From positions 64,483,688 through 64,547,687 of the forward strand of contig JBANSL010000013.1 of assembly GCA_037127255.1 (NCBI GenBank): a stretch of DNA of 64,000 nucleotides, written 5' to 3'. This stretch comes from Persicaria tinctoria. Taxonomy: Eukaryota; Streptophyta; Magnoliopsida; Caryophyllales; Polygonaceae. Shown piece after piece: positions 32,292-44,035 of this stretch (position 1 is its first letter; the number at the start of each line of letters is the position of its first letter). Below the pieces are notes generated by a model. That model was not told the DNA's origin. It saw only the letters and a list, made by a program, of their open reading frames with translations, and made no database searches. The translations under genes and the position numbers were made by a program.

Positions 32292-33405
32292 ATGGAGGAA
32301 GAAGCCGCTGGAGATGACTCGATATCGACTCATCTAGTCAATATTGACCCACATCCACTCGATGTCAAGTCCCCACTCGATGTCGACTCATCTCACCAGC
32401 AACACCAGAAGCAGGCCCCTCCAGTCGATATCAACTCGACACCAATCGATATCGACTCAGCCCACTTGACATGGAAAAAAGAAGTTCCAACGTTTTGTGA
32501 AGATGCTTCAGAGGCTCAACGTCACCATTCCCTTCACTGAAGCTCTTAATGAGATGCCCTCATATGTAAAATTCCTCAAAGACATCCTAAGCAAGAAGAG
32601 CGGTCACTGGCTGAGATCGCAGAGGAGTGTAGCAAGATGGAGCTTCCGAAAAAGAGGCCATACCCAGGTAAGTTCGCTATAACCATTGATTTTGGTCAAC
32701 ATCGTTTCAATGGACTTTGTGAATTAGGAGCCAGTATGAGCATCGTGTCTCTATCAATTTGGTCCAAAGTGAAGATAGGAGCTCTAGAGCATGTAGATGC
32801 AACTTCTCAGTCGAAAACAACACGGTGGTTATCCCTACATGCATGGTGGATGATGTACTAGTTCAAGTAAGTAAGTTCTTTGTCCTGTTGATTTTCTTGT
32901 AATTGATATGGCAGAGGGCCCTGCTTATCCTATTATTTTAGGGAGACCATTCTTAGTAGCTGTCGAAGCCAACATAAACGTAAGAAAGAGAGTGCTCATA
33001 TTCATAATCAGGGATGAGGTAATTGAGTACTCTTTCAACAAGTCTATAGCAAAGCACAATGGTCCTTTAGAGGTCAAATCCATCAAGGGAGGTTACATCA
33101 CCTATGGGGAACCAAAGGTAAGAACAATGAACCCCGAGGAGTTAGAGAGGAGGGCTATGGAAGCCCAAATGGAGCAGATTGTAGCAATCTGGAACAAGCA
33201 CACAGGAAATCCAGTCGACATCGACTCAGGTAACCCGAAATCGACCGACCTTTTTCCAGATTTCGCTGCAGGAGCTAACTATTGGGTCGACATCAAGTCA
33301 ACTCACTCGATATCGAGTGAGACACTCAACATCGACCTAAATCAGAATCTCCGCCATCGACCAAGCCAAAAGGCACTACCAGCCACTCAATATCGACTCA
33401 TATGA
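32292..33405 (+). pseudogene. Linker and retropepsin of element B, active site altered
   Basis: The linker 32292-32480 reads as Asp/Ile/Ser repeats because the DNA is made of TCGATATCGA words. The protease then appears in three shifted pieces: PYPGKFAITIDFG near 32655, LCELGASMSIVSL near 32720-32760, and YPIILGRPFL near 32925. Element C has CDLGAS at the catalytic site; B has CELGAS, a conservative but probably inactivating Asp to Glu change. Frameshifts separate the pieces. Confidence 0.78.
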
Positions 33406-33639
33406 GTCGATATCGAGCCATACATATCGAGTCCTCACCTCCTCTCGAATCGACATCATCCCCAGACGCACAACATGAGTCAATATTGACTGACACCGGT
33501 CGATATTGACTGGACTCTCAGAAGCCGAATAACGAAAAATCAGCAGCGATAAGCCGAGGTGCGGATCTTTCTTCCCCTATTTCAATTAAAGATTTATCTA
33601 TACATGGAAGAGGTTTGCCTTGGTATGTAAGATTATGCA

Positions 33640-33839
33640 GGATATCCAATGACGATCCGAAGGACTAAAAAGTAGGAGACAAGGTGTATGTCTCCAAATC
33701 AAAGAATAATTGGTTTCCAAATAAATTCAAAGAGAAGAAGATGGACCCATTCACAATGCACAAGATCCACTCCAGAAGGCTGCAACTCAAGGACAAAAAT
33801 GGAGTCCTATTCGAAGCCCAAGCCACGTGGGCCCTGTAG
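33640..33839 (+). pseudogene. Integrase C-terminal remnant of element B
   Basis: KVGDKVYVSKSKNNWFPNKF near 33670-33730, then DPFTMHKIHSRRLQLKDKNG, is the beta-barrel tail that ends gypsy integrases. It follows the protease within about 250 bp, so a single large deletion removed RT, RNase H and the integrase core while sparing this end. Confidence 0.7.
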
Positions 33840-34512
33840 ATGCCACCCTGATCAACAATGGAAGAAGTCGGTCTAGCGACTATTAAATCTAGAGCTTGTA
33901 ACAAGACTATTTAGTTTTTAGGGTTTTGACTATTTTGAATTTGTTTTAAACCTTATTTTGGTTTTTTTTTTGCCTATTTTACTAACACATGAAGGTGCTC
34001 GGATCAACAAAAAGCGGATCCAAGGATTCAACATACAACTCCCACTCGATACTCCTTGGAACTTAGAGCTACAATCGATATCGACTCCTGCTGGCAAAAT
34101 TTAGCACCTATTTTTGAGATCTTCTGCACATGTCTAGTAATTCTTTTTACCCTTGTTTTTATACAGTGAGGACACTATAATCTTTTAAATATGGGTTGGG
34201 GGAAAGGCTTACTTTATGTGCATATTCACGATTATTTCTCAAATTGCTCATGCATGGTTACTTTGGATATATCGAATTGCCTACATGCCTCATGTTATTT
34301 TCCAAAGTCTATTTTTATAACCCCTTTGAAATTTTTTTTATTAGTGTCATGGAAGCTTAAATAGAACTCAACGATGCAAAATTAGATTCATTAGAGATAT
34401 AGGATGGAATTTCCTAGTAAAGGGAAGTCACAATGAAATGCATATTATTTCTTGAAACCCATGAAAGGAGGTAAAATTGATGTTACTTTTGACATGTTGC
34501 ACAATAAGAGGA
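33840..34512 (+). promoter_or_regulatory. 3' non-coding of B with hairpin/polypurine module
   Basis: ATACAGTG-AGGA-CACTATAA (34161-34180), a partly decayed hairpin, precedes GGGTTGGGGGAAAGG (34194-34208). The same layout is perfect in C (38594-38636, inverted). The rest matches C's region downstream to AGAGGATG. A TCGATATCGA copy lies at about 34077. Confidence 0.6.
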
Positions 34513-34520
34513 TGGAGTAG

Positions 34521-34918
34521 GAGCTTCTCTAATAAGCTGGCATTCAAAGAAACAACATTATGTAGCACTTTCAACTGCTAAGGCTGAACATATAGCTGTT
34601 GGAGCATGTTGCTCACAAGTCTTATGGATTGCTCAACAGCTTCAAAACCTCGGCATTGATCTCAAAGGCATACCAATCAAGTGTGACAACACAAGTGCCA
34701 TATCAATTGCAAAGAATCTTGTTCAAGATTCAAGGACCAAACATATCGATGGAAGACATCGTTTTATTCGTGATCATGTTGAAAAATGTGACATGTCTAT
34801 ATCCTTTGTATCCCCTGAATTTAAATTGGTTGATATATTTACTAAACCTTTACCTAAAGATCGTTTTAATTTCATTAGATTAGAACTTGGTATGCTTAAC
34901 AAGGAAGCACTTTCGTAG
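34521..34918 (+). pseudogene. SIRE-type copia RNase H C-terminal fragment
   Basis: An uninterrupted frame from GASLISWHSKKQHYVALSTA to LGMLNKEALS, ending at TAG 34916-34918. It holds AKAEHIAVGACCSQVLW, the conserved CDNTSAISIAKN and SRTKHIDGRHRFIRDH boxes and IFTKPLPKDRF. This is the last part of a copia polyprotein of the SIRE/Maximus kind, cut at its 5' side by the end of B. It is not the continuation of copia 3, whose sequence type differs. Confidence 0.82.
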
Positions 34919-35565
34919 GGAGAGTAATTATTCTCTCATGAAGTACAATTCAGATAATATCTCAAGGTCTTGAAACTAAATGGTCTTGAGCTAAACAAAC
35001 CCAATAATATTAATTTATTGGATCAAGATATTCAGTTATTATCTCGTAAGATAACAATTGAATATTTGAATTTTGAAAATCTGTTTTGAAAATATCTATA
35101 TTTTATCCAATTTTAGTTAAGATTTGAGTTCAAAAATTGATTTTATCCGGTTTTCCTTAATTAAACTTATCTATAGTTAATTCCAGATTTGGGTTTAGTG
35201 AATATCTTTTGTTTCAAGATTTGATTGTGGCTTTTCGGTTTCCAACGTTTTCCTATTTAAAGCAAACCCTTCCCACAACTTATCACACTTACTTTTTCAT
35301 CTCTCTCTCCAAATCTCTTGCTCTCTTCTTTGTTCCTCAAAGATTCTGTTTTTACAAAACCCTTCATCTTCCTCTTCAATCTCGGCTTCAAAGTCTCCGC
35401 TTCCAAGGGAAAGAAGGTTCAAGACACCCCTGAAATCTACTTCGACGATTCAAGGTTGTCATCTCCCCACCTGTTCCACTCGTCCGACAGCCTCGGAACA
35501 CTCCACCGGCGAAATCGGCTCTAGAAGTACCCTCTGCATGCTCAATCAAGATAAACAATGGACTC
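34919..35565 (+). repeat. Probable LTR/leader DNA of the SIRE-type fragment
   Basis: The G-rich GTAGGGAGAG follows the stop codon, as a PPT would. AT-rich DNA with a CCTATTTAAAGC TATA-like box at about 35252 and a CT-rich leader follows. Near 35385-35525 a short frame reads ASKGKKVQDTPEIYFDD, possibly the start of a further ORF; it is cut by element C at 35566. Confidence 0.4.
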
Positions 35566-37413
35566 TGTTGTAGGAGGAAATCGAGTTCAAAATATAGAAA
35601 TATAAATCAAACCAGACTCTGCCCACGCAAATAATTACAAGACTCCCTCCCGATGTAGCAAAAGGATGTCAGGTTCGATCCTTAAGAAAGTTAGTCAGCG
35701 GATCTCAAGCAGCGGATATCTCAAGTCGGATTTCGAGCTCTGGAGATTCACTCGATATCGACTAGTGGTAAGTCGATATTGACCAAATCCAGTCGATTTC
35801 TGGAAGCTGTGCAGAAGACAATCAATATCGACCAGGTTCACTCACTATCAACATGTATGCTCGATATCGACCAGTATGCTCGATATCGACCAAGTCCTCG
35901 AAATCGACATGTACCTGTAGAAACACAACTAAGCAGTGATCTTTCTGGATCGAGTATTAGAAGTCGATATCGACCAGTGTTGGTCGAAATCGAGTAGGTA
36001 ACAATGCGTAAATAAAAGCAAAAGTTCACAGATTTCGAAATAAACAATGTAAAGGAAACTTCCAAAATCGGGGTTTGCAACAACGATAACCAAACATGCA
36101 TAAGGCAAGACAAAGAGAAATAATCATGTAATCACATCAAAGGATCAAGCTTTCGCCTTTTCCAACGATTAGACAACTCTTTCAAGAAACCATAATTGTA
36201 TCTACCAATTTTATGTTTATAATCCAAGTGGTTAACCTGAATCTCTATTAAATAGGTAATAAACATATAAAAGGCGGTGGATGATCAAAACACAATAAAG
36301 GTCGAATCTTTACCTCAAACACGTATGGCTATCGTCGGGATCACTCCAACCCTAGAAGTAGGTGGACTACTCGCTCTTCATCATAGGAAAAGACATCAAT
36401 AATAAAAGAAAACTAACTTGCATTAAAATAAACCAAAGCTTACAACCGATTGAAGCCAAATTGCTCTCGCTCTCCAACTCCTTCTCGGCCTCCACTCTCT
36501 CTCTCTCCCTACTTGTGTTCTCTCTAGTTTGGAATGAATAAAAACTAGCCCCATGGGCTTTATTTATAGGCCTTAATCCTTGCAAATCAAGGTAAGGAAT
36601 ATCCATCATCTATGTAAAGATATAATTCTACTTGGAAATAAATAAATCTAATTTAGGTAAACAAGATAAATCTTAAAGGGTAATTAAATGCTCCACCCTT
36701 AGGATAGATAAAAAGATAAAATATATAAAGTCTTCATGTGCAAGGAATCTTCTCTTGAAATATCTTCTCACTCGGAATCGACCCGTACACGTCACTGGAA
36801 GTTGGTCGATATCGACCAAAGTAGGTCGATATCGAGCTATATGCTCGGCTTTGTCTCAGCTCACTCGATTTGGACTTCTGGGGGGATTACCGAGTCGATT
36901 CTGGTCGATATCGACCAACACTGGTCGATATCGAGTTGTCTTCGTGATTTCTGGTTAATTCGAGTCGATCTGGAAATTTCGACTGTGATCGGGTCTATAT
37001 CAGCCACGTTTGGTCGATATCGACCACTCTTCAGTTCTCAGCATTCTGCTCCGTCTTGAAACGCACTTTTCAGAGTCCTCGTTCGTCCGATTGACGCATA
37101 TGAATATGCGTTGGAAAGCTCTTTTCGAGGGCTACAACTCTCATGAAGACATCAGAACTTGATTCAGAATGATGAATGGCGAAAAGTGGGCTTTCCTCCA
37201 GCTGCACCATCCTTAGCTTCTTTATGACTTTCCTTCAAGCTCCAAAGTGCGTCCAATTTCTGTGAAATTAAACAGAAACTAGTGTAGACTCCATAGTTTG
37301 GCAAATAAGTATAAACTACATAGATTCTGTACTATTCTAACCCAAATGCATGAAATGTATACAGAAATCGATATAAAAGTCAATATAAAACATGGCACAA
37401 AACATGAATAACA
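35566..37413 (-). repeat. 3' LTR of C
   Basis: 1848 bp; on the plus strand it starts TGTTGTAGGAGG and ends CATGAATAACA. It contains two clusters of TCGATATCGA-type palindromes (35750-35995 and 36765-37030). Confidence 0.9.
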
Positions 37414-37450
37414 AATCACCCCATACTTAAGCTTGCTTGTCCCCAAACAA
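37414..37450 (-). promoter_or_regulatory. Polypurine tract plus hairpin of C (module 1)
   Basis: CACCCCATACTTAA (polypurine on RNA) is followed by TTGCTTG-TCCC-CAAACAA (37433-37450); the one irregular pair is a G-U wobble on the transcribed strand. Confidence 0.7.
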
Positions 37451-39600
37451 TAACTTGGATGGTCATTCAGGGGAAGAATTCAAAACTCTCAACATCATAG
37501 ATTCATTCTTATATGTCCCTGCAATTAATTATCATCATCGAAAAGGTACTAATGTCACAAATCCATGCATTCGCAATAAAAGCAACATCTACTCACAAAA
37601 TGAGGGTTATGCAAAAAATAATCTCTGTGACAAAGCCTTAATAATCAAGAGGACTTTATTTAAGCTCAATAAGGAGTAGATTTGGTAAAAGGCTTAAGGT
37701 GGGCAATTTTTGGCAATGTGGTGCTAATAATCCGGGGAAATGGAGTAATTTCCAAATTGAATTTCCACATTCCTTCTTCCTTTGATTTCTCACCTTCCAT
37801 TAATTCACTCAATGCTTTTTTTCAATATTATGCTTTTACCTCTCTTAGCTCAGCACTGCCTTCTCGCGAGTCACAAACATGGGTGTCATGAATGGCCCCG
37901 GATACTTAGTGCTTTGGACTCCTCACATGTGTGTCCCATCTCGCCGAACTATTATCTCAATGAGCACGGTCGATCTACCTTTATCGCCTGAGGTGATCAG
38001 ATTTTCTTTCACTCATTAAATTTTCCATATATTTTTCAATTTCCTGCCAAACTCCGATAATGATAATAACAACACAAACACCATATAATATCTCAACAAA
38101 ATGATTTCCATTCTCAACATAATCCCCGGATAAGAAACAAGGTAGAAAATGGGCCATATTTAGGATATGTGGAGCAAAATATGAAGTAAGGCTCAATATG
38201 GCTTTTGTGATGCATGAGTATAGGTATGGCTGAGGAATATAAACATATGAGCGTTATATGGAAAATATAAAGTCTTTCATCCTCTTATCATGCAACATGT
38301 CAAAAGCAACATCAAATTTTACCTCCTTTCATTGTTTTCAAGAAAATAATGCACTTCATTGTGACTTCCTTTTACTAGGCAATTTCATGCTATATCTCTA
38401 ATGAATCTAATTTGCATCACCGAGTTCAATTTAAGTTCCATGACACTATTTATTTGAACAATTTACAAGCTTTAGGAGATGTGTCATAAAACTTTGAGTT
38501 TAGCAATTAAGCAAAAAAATTAAAAATTCACTCAAAATTTACCATGTAGTAGCAAAATCAAGAATAAAACAATAATATAATGATAATGAGCTTTTCCCCC
38601 ACCTCATACTTAGACTATACAGTGTCCCCACTGTATGAAAATCAAACAAAACAAGGATAAAGGAAGGAACTCACCGAATAACGCGTTGTAGTGTCGAAAT
38701 AGGGCTGCAATAGATTTCCAGAAGTCGATATCGACGAAGTATAGCTTGATATCGACTTCAATTTTTCGGATTCCAAGTGTGATCATTTGGTTGAAATTTG
38801 GGGACTTTGGTCGATATCGACCAACTCACTCGATATCGAGTAAGTTTGGTCGAAATCGACCTGCTTCGTCTTCTCTCCTCCTGTCAAAATCGCCTCAGAG
38901 GTTGATATCGACTAGTATTGGTCGATATCGACCAGGTTGCTCCGACAGTTCCACTCGATCCTCGTGCCTCTCGACCTGAAATTTGTTAGTTCTCGCACAA
39001 AGACAAGATTTTCCACATGAAGTATTCAAGACAAAAATAAAAACCAAAACCAAAACCATAAGTTTCAAAGTCCTAAAATTTAAAATTTTATGTACATGCT
39101 ATCGATTTTAGAGTCGCTAGGTCGACTTCTCCGCTTGCGCTTAAGAACCCTTAATGTGGGGCCCTCCTGTGCTGGGCCCTTCTCCTGGATCATCTTGGTC
39201 CTGATTGTAATATGCAAGCTCTGCTGATAGGTAGTTGTCCGCATAGAATCCCTTGCCTTCCTTTTTCTTCTTTCTAGTCCTGATCCTGCGCAGGTTAGCT
39301 CTCTACGGGGACTTGTCTCCTCTAAAAATCTTATTTTTATTAATGGACGGAGGAGAAGTAGGGATTATACCTGATCTTACCTTTTCGTGCCCAAAATAGC
39401 AATCTTCGGGCCAAGGGTTGGTCGATATCAAGCTGACCTGGTCGGCACCCCATACTTAGGCTTCTGGCAGGTTCAGAGTTCAACAAAGGAGGTCGATATC
39501 GAGCAGGAGTGGTCGATATCGAGTGGTGTGGTCGATATCGAGTTGGGCTTGTCGATATCGATGAGCTCTCTGGTGTTTTCCCCCATTGTTGTGTGCTTGT
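37451..39600 (-). other. 3' non-coding region and tail frame of C
   Basis: A GGGTGTCATGAATGGCCCC copy lies at about 37880 (shared with A2) and a homologue of B's 3' region at 38240-38640. A short minus-strand frame at about 39145-39330 (KGFYADNYLSAELAYYNQDQ) may be the tail of a lost ORF. TCGATATCGA clusters lie at 38720-38935 and 39415-39560. Confidence 0.6.
38594..38636 (-). promoter_or_regulatory. Second hairpin + polypurine module of C (module 2)
   Basis: ATACAGTG-TCCC-CACTGTAT (38617-38636) is a perfect eight-bp hairpin beside TTTTCCCCCACCTCATACTT, polypurine on the RNA strand. Confidence 0.7.
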
Positions 39601-39610
39601 CCTCGTGGTT

Positions 39611-40141
39611 TCATATGCTCTTCACCTCCAGCCATGGAATTTCCTCCTTTGTAGGGCCAAAAGCGAAATCTAAGACCTCATTACCTATTGTGATGGTGAG
39701 CAATCGCTTCTTGACGCTGATATTAGCATCTGCAATAGCTAGAAAAGGTCTACCAAGAATAATAGGGCAAGTAGGATCTTCTGCACAATCTATAAGAAGA
39801 AAATCAACGGGGATATAGAACTTACCAACCTGGACAAGGACATTATCGACCATACATGTAGGGATTATCACTGTATTGTTTGTCATGTATAGTTTGGCAT
39901 TCACAAGCTCTATTGATCCTATCTTCACCTTTTGCCAGATTGATAAAGGCATGATGCTCACGCTTGCACCTAGATCACACAATGCCTCATATCTATATTT
40001 TCCGAATCCCACAGTAATAGAAAACTTACCAGGGTCAGGTCTCTTCTCAGAAAAGTCCATCCTTTTGCAGTCGCCGGTGATTTTTGATATTAATCGCTTT
40101 TTGCTAAGGATTTCCTTGAGGAACGTGACATATGCAGGCAT
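39611..40141 (-). CDS. Retropepsin domain of element C
   Basis: A 176-codon open frame on the minus strand. MPAYVTFLKEILSKKR is the gag-protease linker; PDPGKFSITVGFGKYRYEAL leads to the active-site box CDLGASVSIMPL near residue 58, and CPIILGRPFLAIADANIS lies near residue 128. The motifs are complete, unlike the B copy. The frame opens after a stop at the 5' side, so it is normally part of a longer Gag-PR protein whose upstream part is at 40145-41877. The following linker carries the palindrome array in coding context (Asp-Ile-Asp and Ser-Ile-Ser runs). Confidence 0.82.
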   Translation of the reverse strand: MPAYVTFLKEILSKKRLISKITGDCKRMDFSEKRPDPGKFSITVGFGKYRYEALCDLGASVSIMPLSIWQKVKIGSIELVNAKLYMTNNTVIIPTCMVDNVLVQVGKFYIPVDFLLIDCAEDPTCPIILGRPFLAIADANISVKKRLLTITIGNEVLDFAFGPTKEEIPWLEVKSI

Positions 40142-40144
40142 CTC

Positions 40145-41877
40145 CTAAAGAGCTTCTGTAAAAGGAATTAAAACATTTAGTTCCTGAAGCATCTTAACAA
40201 AGCGTTTAAACTTACCTGCAGTGGGATCTTTCAGCGCCTTAGAAGGGAAAAGGAGTGTCTTCTTTGGTTTTGGAGCAAAATTAGCTGTCGAAGGTGCTGC
40301 AGAATGATCAATATTGGTTAGAGGGGACTCGATATCGACCACATGTTGGTCGATTTCGACTGCTGGGGTCGAAATCGAGTTGACTAGTGCAGCTGGGTCA
40401 ATATCGACCTAAGGTTGGTCGATATCGACTTGTTCTGCAGTGTCGTCGTTTGCTTCTCCAATCTATGGTTTGTGCAGTTCGTGACCGCTTCTGAGCTTTA
40501 CAACAGCGACGTGTCCGAATTGCCCCTTAGGATTGGGATCTGTGTGCCCAGGGAGCTTTCCGGCTGGTCTTGGGATCTGTTGCGCGAGTTGACCCATTTT
40601 GGTCTCCATGTTCTTCTTCAAGATATCCATCTCCCCAAGTCATGTATTGAGGCCATGGAGTTGAGTCTGGATGGTGCTTGTAGATTGCTGCTATTGTGCC
40701 TGATTTCTCCTCATCTAATCGATGATTATCTGTAGATCATCTTTTCGCTAGTCCCTTTCTGGATGTCCTGGAGCTCTATATGGTGGGGGGTTCCTAGGGG
40801 CACCTTGGTTCCACTGTGGTTGATGGAACCGCTGGTCTCTCATATAGAGATTGGGACCCCCTACGTAAGGTACCTCCTCATGAGTTTCTGCCATCCTGAC
40901 TTGCTCTGTATGTGGGCACTCTAGAGTGGTGTGCCGTTGTGAACCACATTTAATGCAGGGTTGGTTGACAGAAAGAAACTTTACTTGCTTGAGGAGCTTA
41001 CGATTCTGATCTCTGTAGTACTGCTGCTTGACACCTGGATCAATCTCCTTAGGAGGCTCATAGAGGGGCATGGATGGGGCTGGCCTTGCATAGGTGTTTT
41101 CGTCGTAATTCGCAGGTGCCCCATACGTGTTGTCGAACTTGGTGAGCCTTTTGATAGTCGGTCATGCCTCTACTGGTGTCTGCGTCAGATACTTATATTG
41201 TGTGTATTGATTGATCCTTTCCTTGGTGGCCAGATCTAGAGAATTGTATAAAATATCCTAAATGACGTATGGTGATTGCCCATGAGTGGGGCATGATCGC
41301 ATCAGATCCTTATACCGATCCCATGCTCGTGCTAGCGGTTCCCCCAGGCTTTTGTTTAAAAGCTGTAATCTTTTGTCTAAGGAGCGCTGTCTTGGCGGGA
41401 GGAAATAACTTGTTGAGGAACGCATTCCTAACCTCTGCTCATGTTGTGAGGGATCGCGCAGGGAGACCTTCAAGCCACTTCAATGCTGGACCTGTAAGAG
41501 ACCAACGAAAAGCTTTCATTTTTACATATTCAAGAGTAGTACCTTCAGCAAGAGTTTGGCACATATCAGAAAAAGTAGTAATATGTTCGAGAGGGAATTC
41601 ATTAAATCTTCCTTGAAAAACATTATTTTTAATTTCAATAAGGAAGGCAATGCGAATTTCAAAGTTATTAGGAGAGACTAGAATAGCCGATTAAGGCACG
41701 ACAAGAGTCGGTTGCATGTAATCCTCAGCAGTGGTAGGGTATTGGGCAAGCTCAGCCTCTGCCTGCCTCAGCTTCCTGCTCAGTGCGTGCTCTCTCAGCG
41801 GTGAGAGCAGCATTGTTGGCTGCTAGTTCCCTCTGAAGCCTCTCAATCATCTCAGCTTGTGTTTCTGTTGTCGCCAT
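40145..41877 (-). pseudogene. Gag of element C, broken
   Basis: ATG at 41877 gives MATTETQAEMIERLQREL, as in B. The core lies around 41610-41258 in shifted frames and includes QRLGMRSSTSYFLPPRQ and LARAWDRYKDLMRSCPTHG. The C-terminal part at 41071-40748 is open and holds the zinc knuckle CIKCGSQRHTTLEC (C-x2-C-x4-H-x4-C). The remainder to 40145 includes TCGATATCGA words at 40330-40430. Several stops and shifts make it non-functional as read. Confidence 0.8.
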
Positions 41878-42029
41878 GATCCTTTTCAGTCTAGAGTGGA
41901 TGTGTATAAGACGTTTCGGGTCGTCTAAGGCGTCAAACTCAGGTAGTTGACCAGAACGGCGCATACACTGCAAAAAGAAAACTTAAGGAAAAACGTGAGA
42001 ACTAACTACCTAACGCGCGAATGACTGCT

Positions 42030-42047
42030 TCCCCGGCAGCGGCGCCA
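42030..42047 (-). other. Primer-binding site of C
   Basis: TGGCGCCGCTGCCGGGGA on the minus strand, 3 bp from the LTR, with one difference from A1 and D. Confidence 0.85.
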
Positions 42048-42050
42048 ATT

Positions 42051-43823
42051 TGTTGTAGGAGGAAATCGAGTTCAAAATATAGAAATATAAATCAAACTAG
42101 ACTCTACCCACGTAAATAATTACAAGACTCCCTCCCGATGTAGCAAAAGGATGTCAGGTTCGATCCTCGAGGAAGCTAGTCAGTGGATCTCAAGCAGCGG
42201 ATATCTCACGTCGGATTTCGACCTTAGGAGATTCACTCGATATCGACCAGTGGTAAGTCGATATCGACCAAATCTAGTCGATTTCTGGAAGCTGTGCAGA
42301 AGGCAGTCAATATCGACCAGGTTCACTCACTATCGACCAAGTCCTCGAAATCGACCTGTACCTGCAGAAACACAAATAAGCAGCGATCTTTCTGGATCGA
42401 GTATTCGAAGTCGATGTCGACCAGTGTTGGTCAAAATCGAGTGGGTAACAGTGCGTAAATAAAAGCAAAAGTTCACATATTTCGAAATAAATAATGTAAA
42501 GGAAACTTCCAAGATCGGGGTTTGCAACAACGATAACCAAACATGCATAAGGCAAGAAAAAGATAAATAATCATGTAATCACATCAAAGGATCAAGCTTT
42601 CGCCTTTTCCACCAATTAGACAACTCTTTCAAGAAACCATAATTGTATCTACCAATTTTATGTTTATAATCCAAGTGGTTAACCTGAATCTCTATTAAAT
42701 AGGTAATAAACATATAAAAGGCAGTGGATGATCAAAACACAATAAAGGTCGAATCTTTACCTCAAACACATATCGCTATCGTCGGGCTCACTCCGACCCT
42801 AGAAGTAGGTGGACTACTCGCTCTTCATCATAGGAAAAGACATCAATAATAAAAGAAAACTAACTTGCATTAAAATAAATCAAAGCTTACAACCGATCGA
42901 AGCCAAATTACTCTCACTCTCCAACTCCTTGTCGGCCTCCACTCTCTCTCTCTCTCTCCCTACTTGTGTTCTCTCTAGCTTGGAATGAATAAAAACTAGC
43001 CCCATGGGCTTTATTTATAGGCCTTATACCTTGCTAATCAAGGTAAGGAATATTCATCATCTATCTAAAGATATAATTCTATTTGGAAATAAATAAATCT
43101 AATTTAGGTAAACAAGATAAATCTTAAAGGGTAATTAAATGTTCCACCCTTAGGATAGATAAAAAGATAAAATATATAAAGTATTCATGTGCAAGCAATC
43201 TTCTCTTGAAATATCTTCTCACTCGGAATCAGCATAAGACTCGGAATCGACCTGTACTCGTCACTAGAAGTTGGTCGATATCGACCAAAGTAGGTCGATA
43301 TCGAGCTATATGCTCGGCTTTGTCTCATCTCACTCGATTTGGACTTCTGGGAGGATTATCGAGTCCATTCTGGTCGATTCGAGTCGATTTGGAAATGTTG
43401 ACTATGATCAGGTCGATATCAACCACGTTTGGTCGATATCGACCACTCTTCAGTTCTCAGCATTCTGCTCCGTCTTGAAACGCACTTTTTCGAGTCCTCG
43501 TTCGTTCGATTGTTACATATGAATATGCATTGGAAAACTCTTTTCGTGGGCTACAACTCTCATGAAGACATCCGAACTTGATTCAGAATAATGAATGGCG
43601 AAATTGGGCTTTTCTCCAGCTGCACCATCCTTAGCTTCTTCATGACTTTCCTTTAAGCTCCAAAGTGCGTCCGATTTCTGTGAAATTAAACAGAAACTAG
43701 TGTAGACTCCATATTTTGGCAAATAAGTATAAACTACATAGATTCTGGACTATTCTAACCCAAATGCATGAAATGTATACATAAATCGATATAAAAGTCA
43801 ATATAAAACATGGCACAAAACAT
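42051..43823 (-). repeat. 5' LTR of C, outer end trimmed
   Basis: It matches 35566-37413 from TGTTGTAGGAGG to AAAACATG, where the last seven bases of the partner (AATAACA) are replaced by unrelated DNA. A short segment present near 35865-35885 in the left copy is also missing. Many palindromes differ between the two copies. Confidence 0.88.
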
Positions 43824-44029
43824 GGACATTAGACTCCCTGACTCCTGGTTCTCCTATTTTGACACCCCTACATCATGGATTGAGGGTTATACAAATCGCC
43901 GATTATGCTTCTTTGACTCTGTGGATGTGTACCTCCTTGAATCTATGCCTCTACCCTGCATTACCCTCCTAAAATCTTCTTTTCTCTGGTCGATTTTAAA
44001 CCCTGGGACCATTGCTTACCCACGGCTTG
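43824..44029 (+). other. Unassigned segment between C and the LINE
   Basis: About 200 bp of open but unrecognised sequence. It is not part of the C LTR and not clearly LINE. It could be LINE upstream sequence or a scrap of the pre-insertion locus. Confidence 0.4.
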
Positions 44030-44035
44030 CCCGAT

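Larger units (their letters stand above)
30716..34512 (+). mobile_element. Gypsy derivative B (family of C), plus strand, internally deleted
   Basis: It opens with about 125 bp matching the start of the C-family LTR (compare 44575-44700) and jumps directly to the gag leader. Gag, protease, an integrase C-terminal remnant, and a 3' non-coding region homologous to 38240-38640 of C (inverted) follow. It stops at 34512, where copia sequence begins; no 3' LTR. RT, RNase H and most of integrase are deleted. Confidence 0.8.
35566..43823 (-). mobile_element. Non-autonomous gypsy element C with TCGATATCGA arrays
   Basis: LTRs at 35566-37413 and 42051-43823 (the right one lacks its last bases) flank a minus-strand body of PBS, gag, protease, linker, short tail frame, 3' non-coding region and PPT. 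No RT, RNase H or integrase is present. No target duplication is visible: the left flank is SIRE-type copia and the right flank is LINE-associated DNA, so the right end was probably trimmed or rearranged. About half of some 30 exact TCGATATCGA words in the window fall in its two LTRs. Confidence 0.88.

Noticed and set aside
34521..34918. Copia RNase H as the 3' continuation of copia 3 (gag/integrase at 24494-26576)
   Set aside because: The sequence type is SIRE-like, while copia 3 has an initiator-Met PBS and gag of another lineage; the intervening B and A2 junctions do not support continuity.
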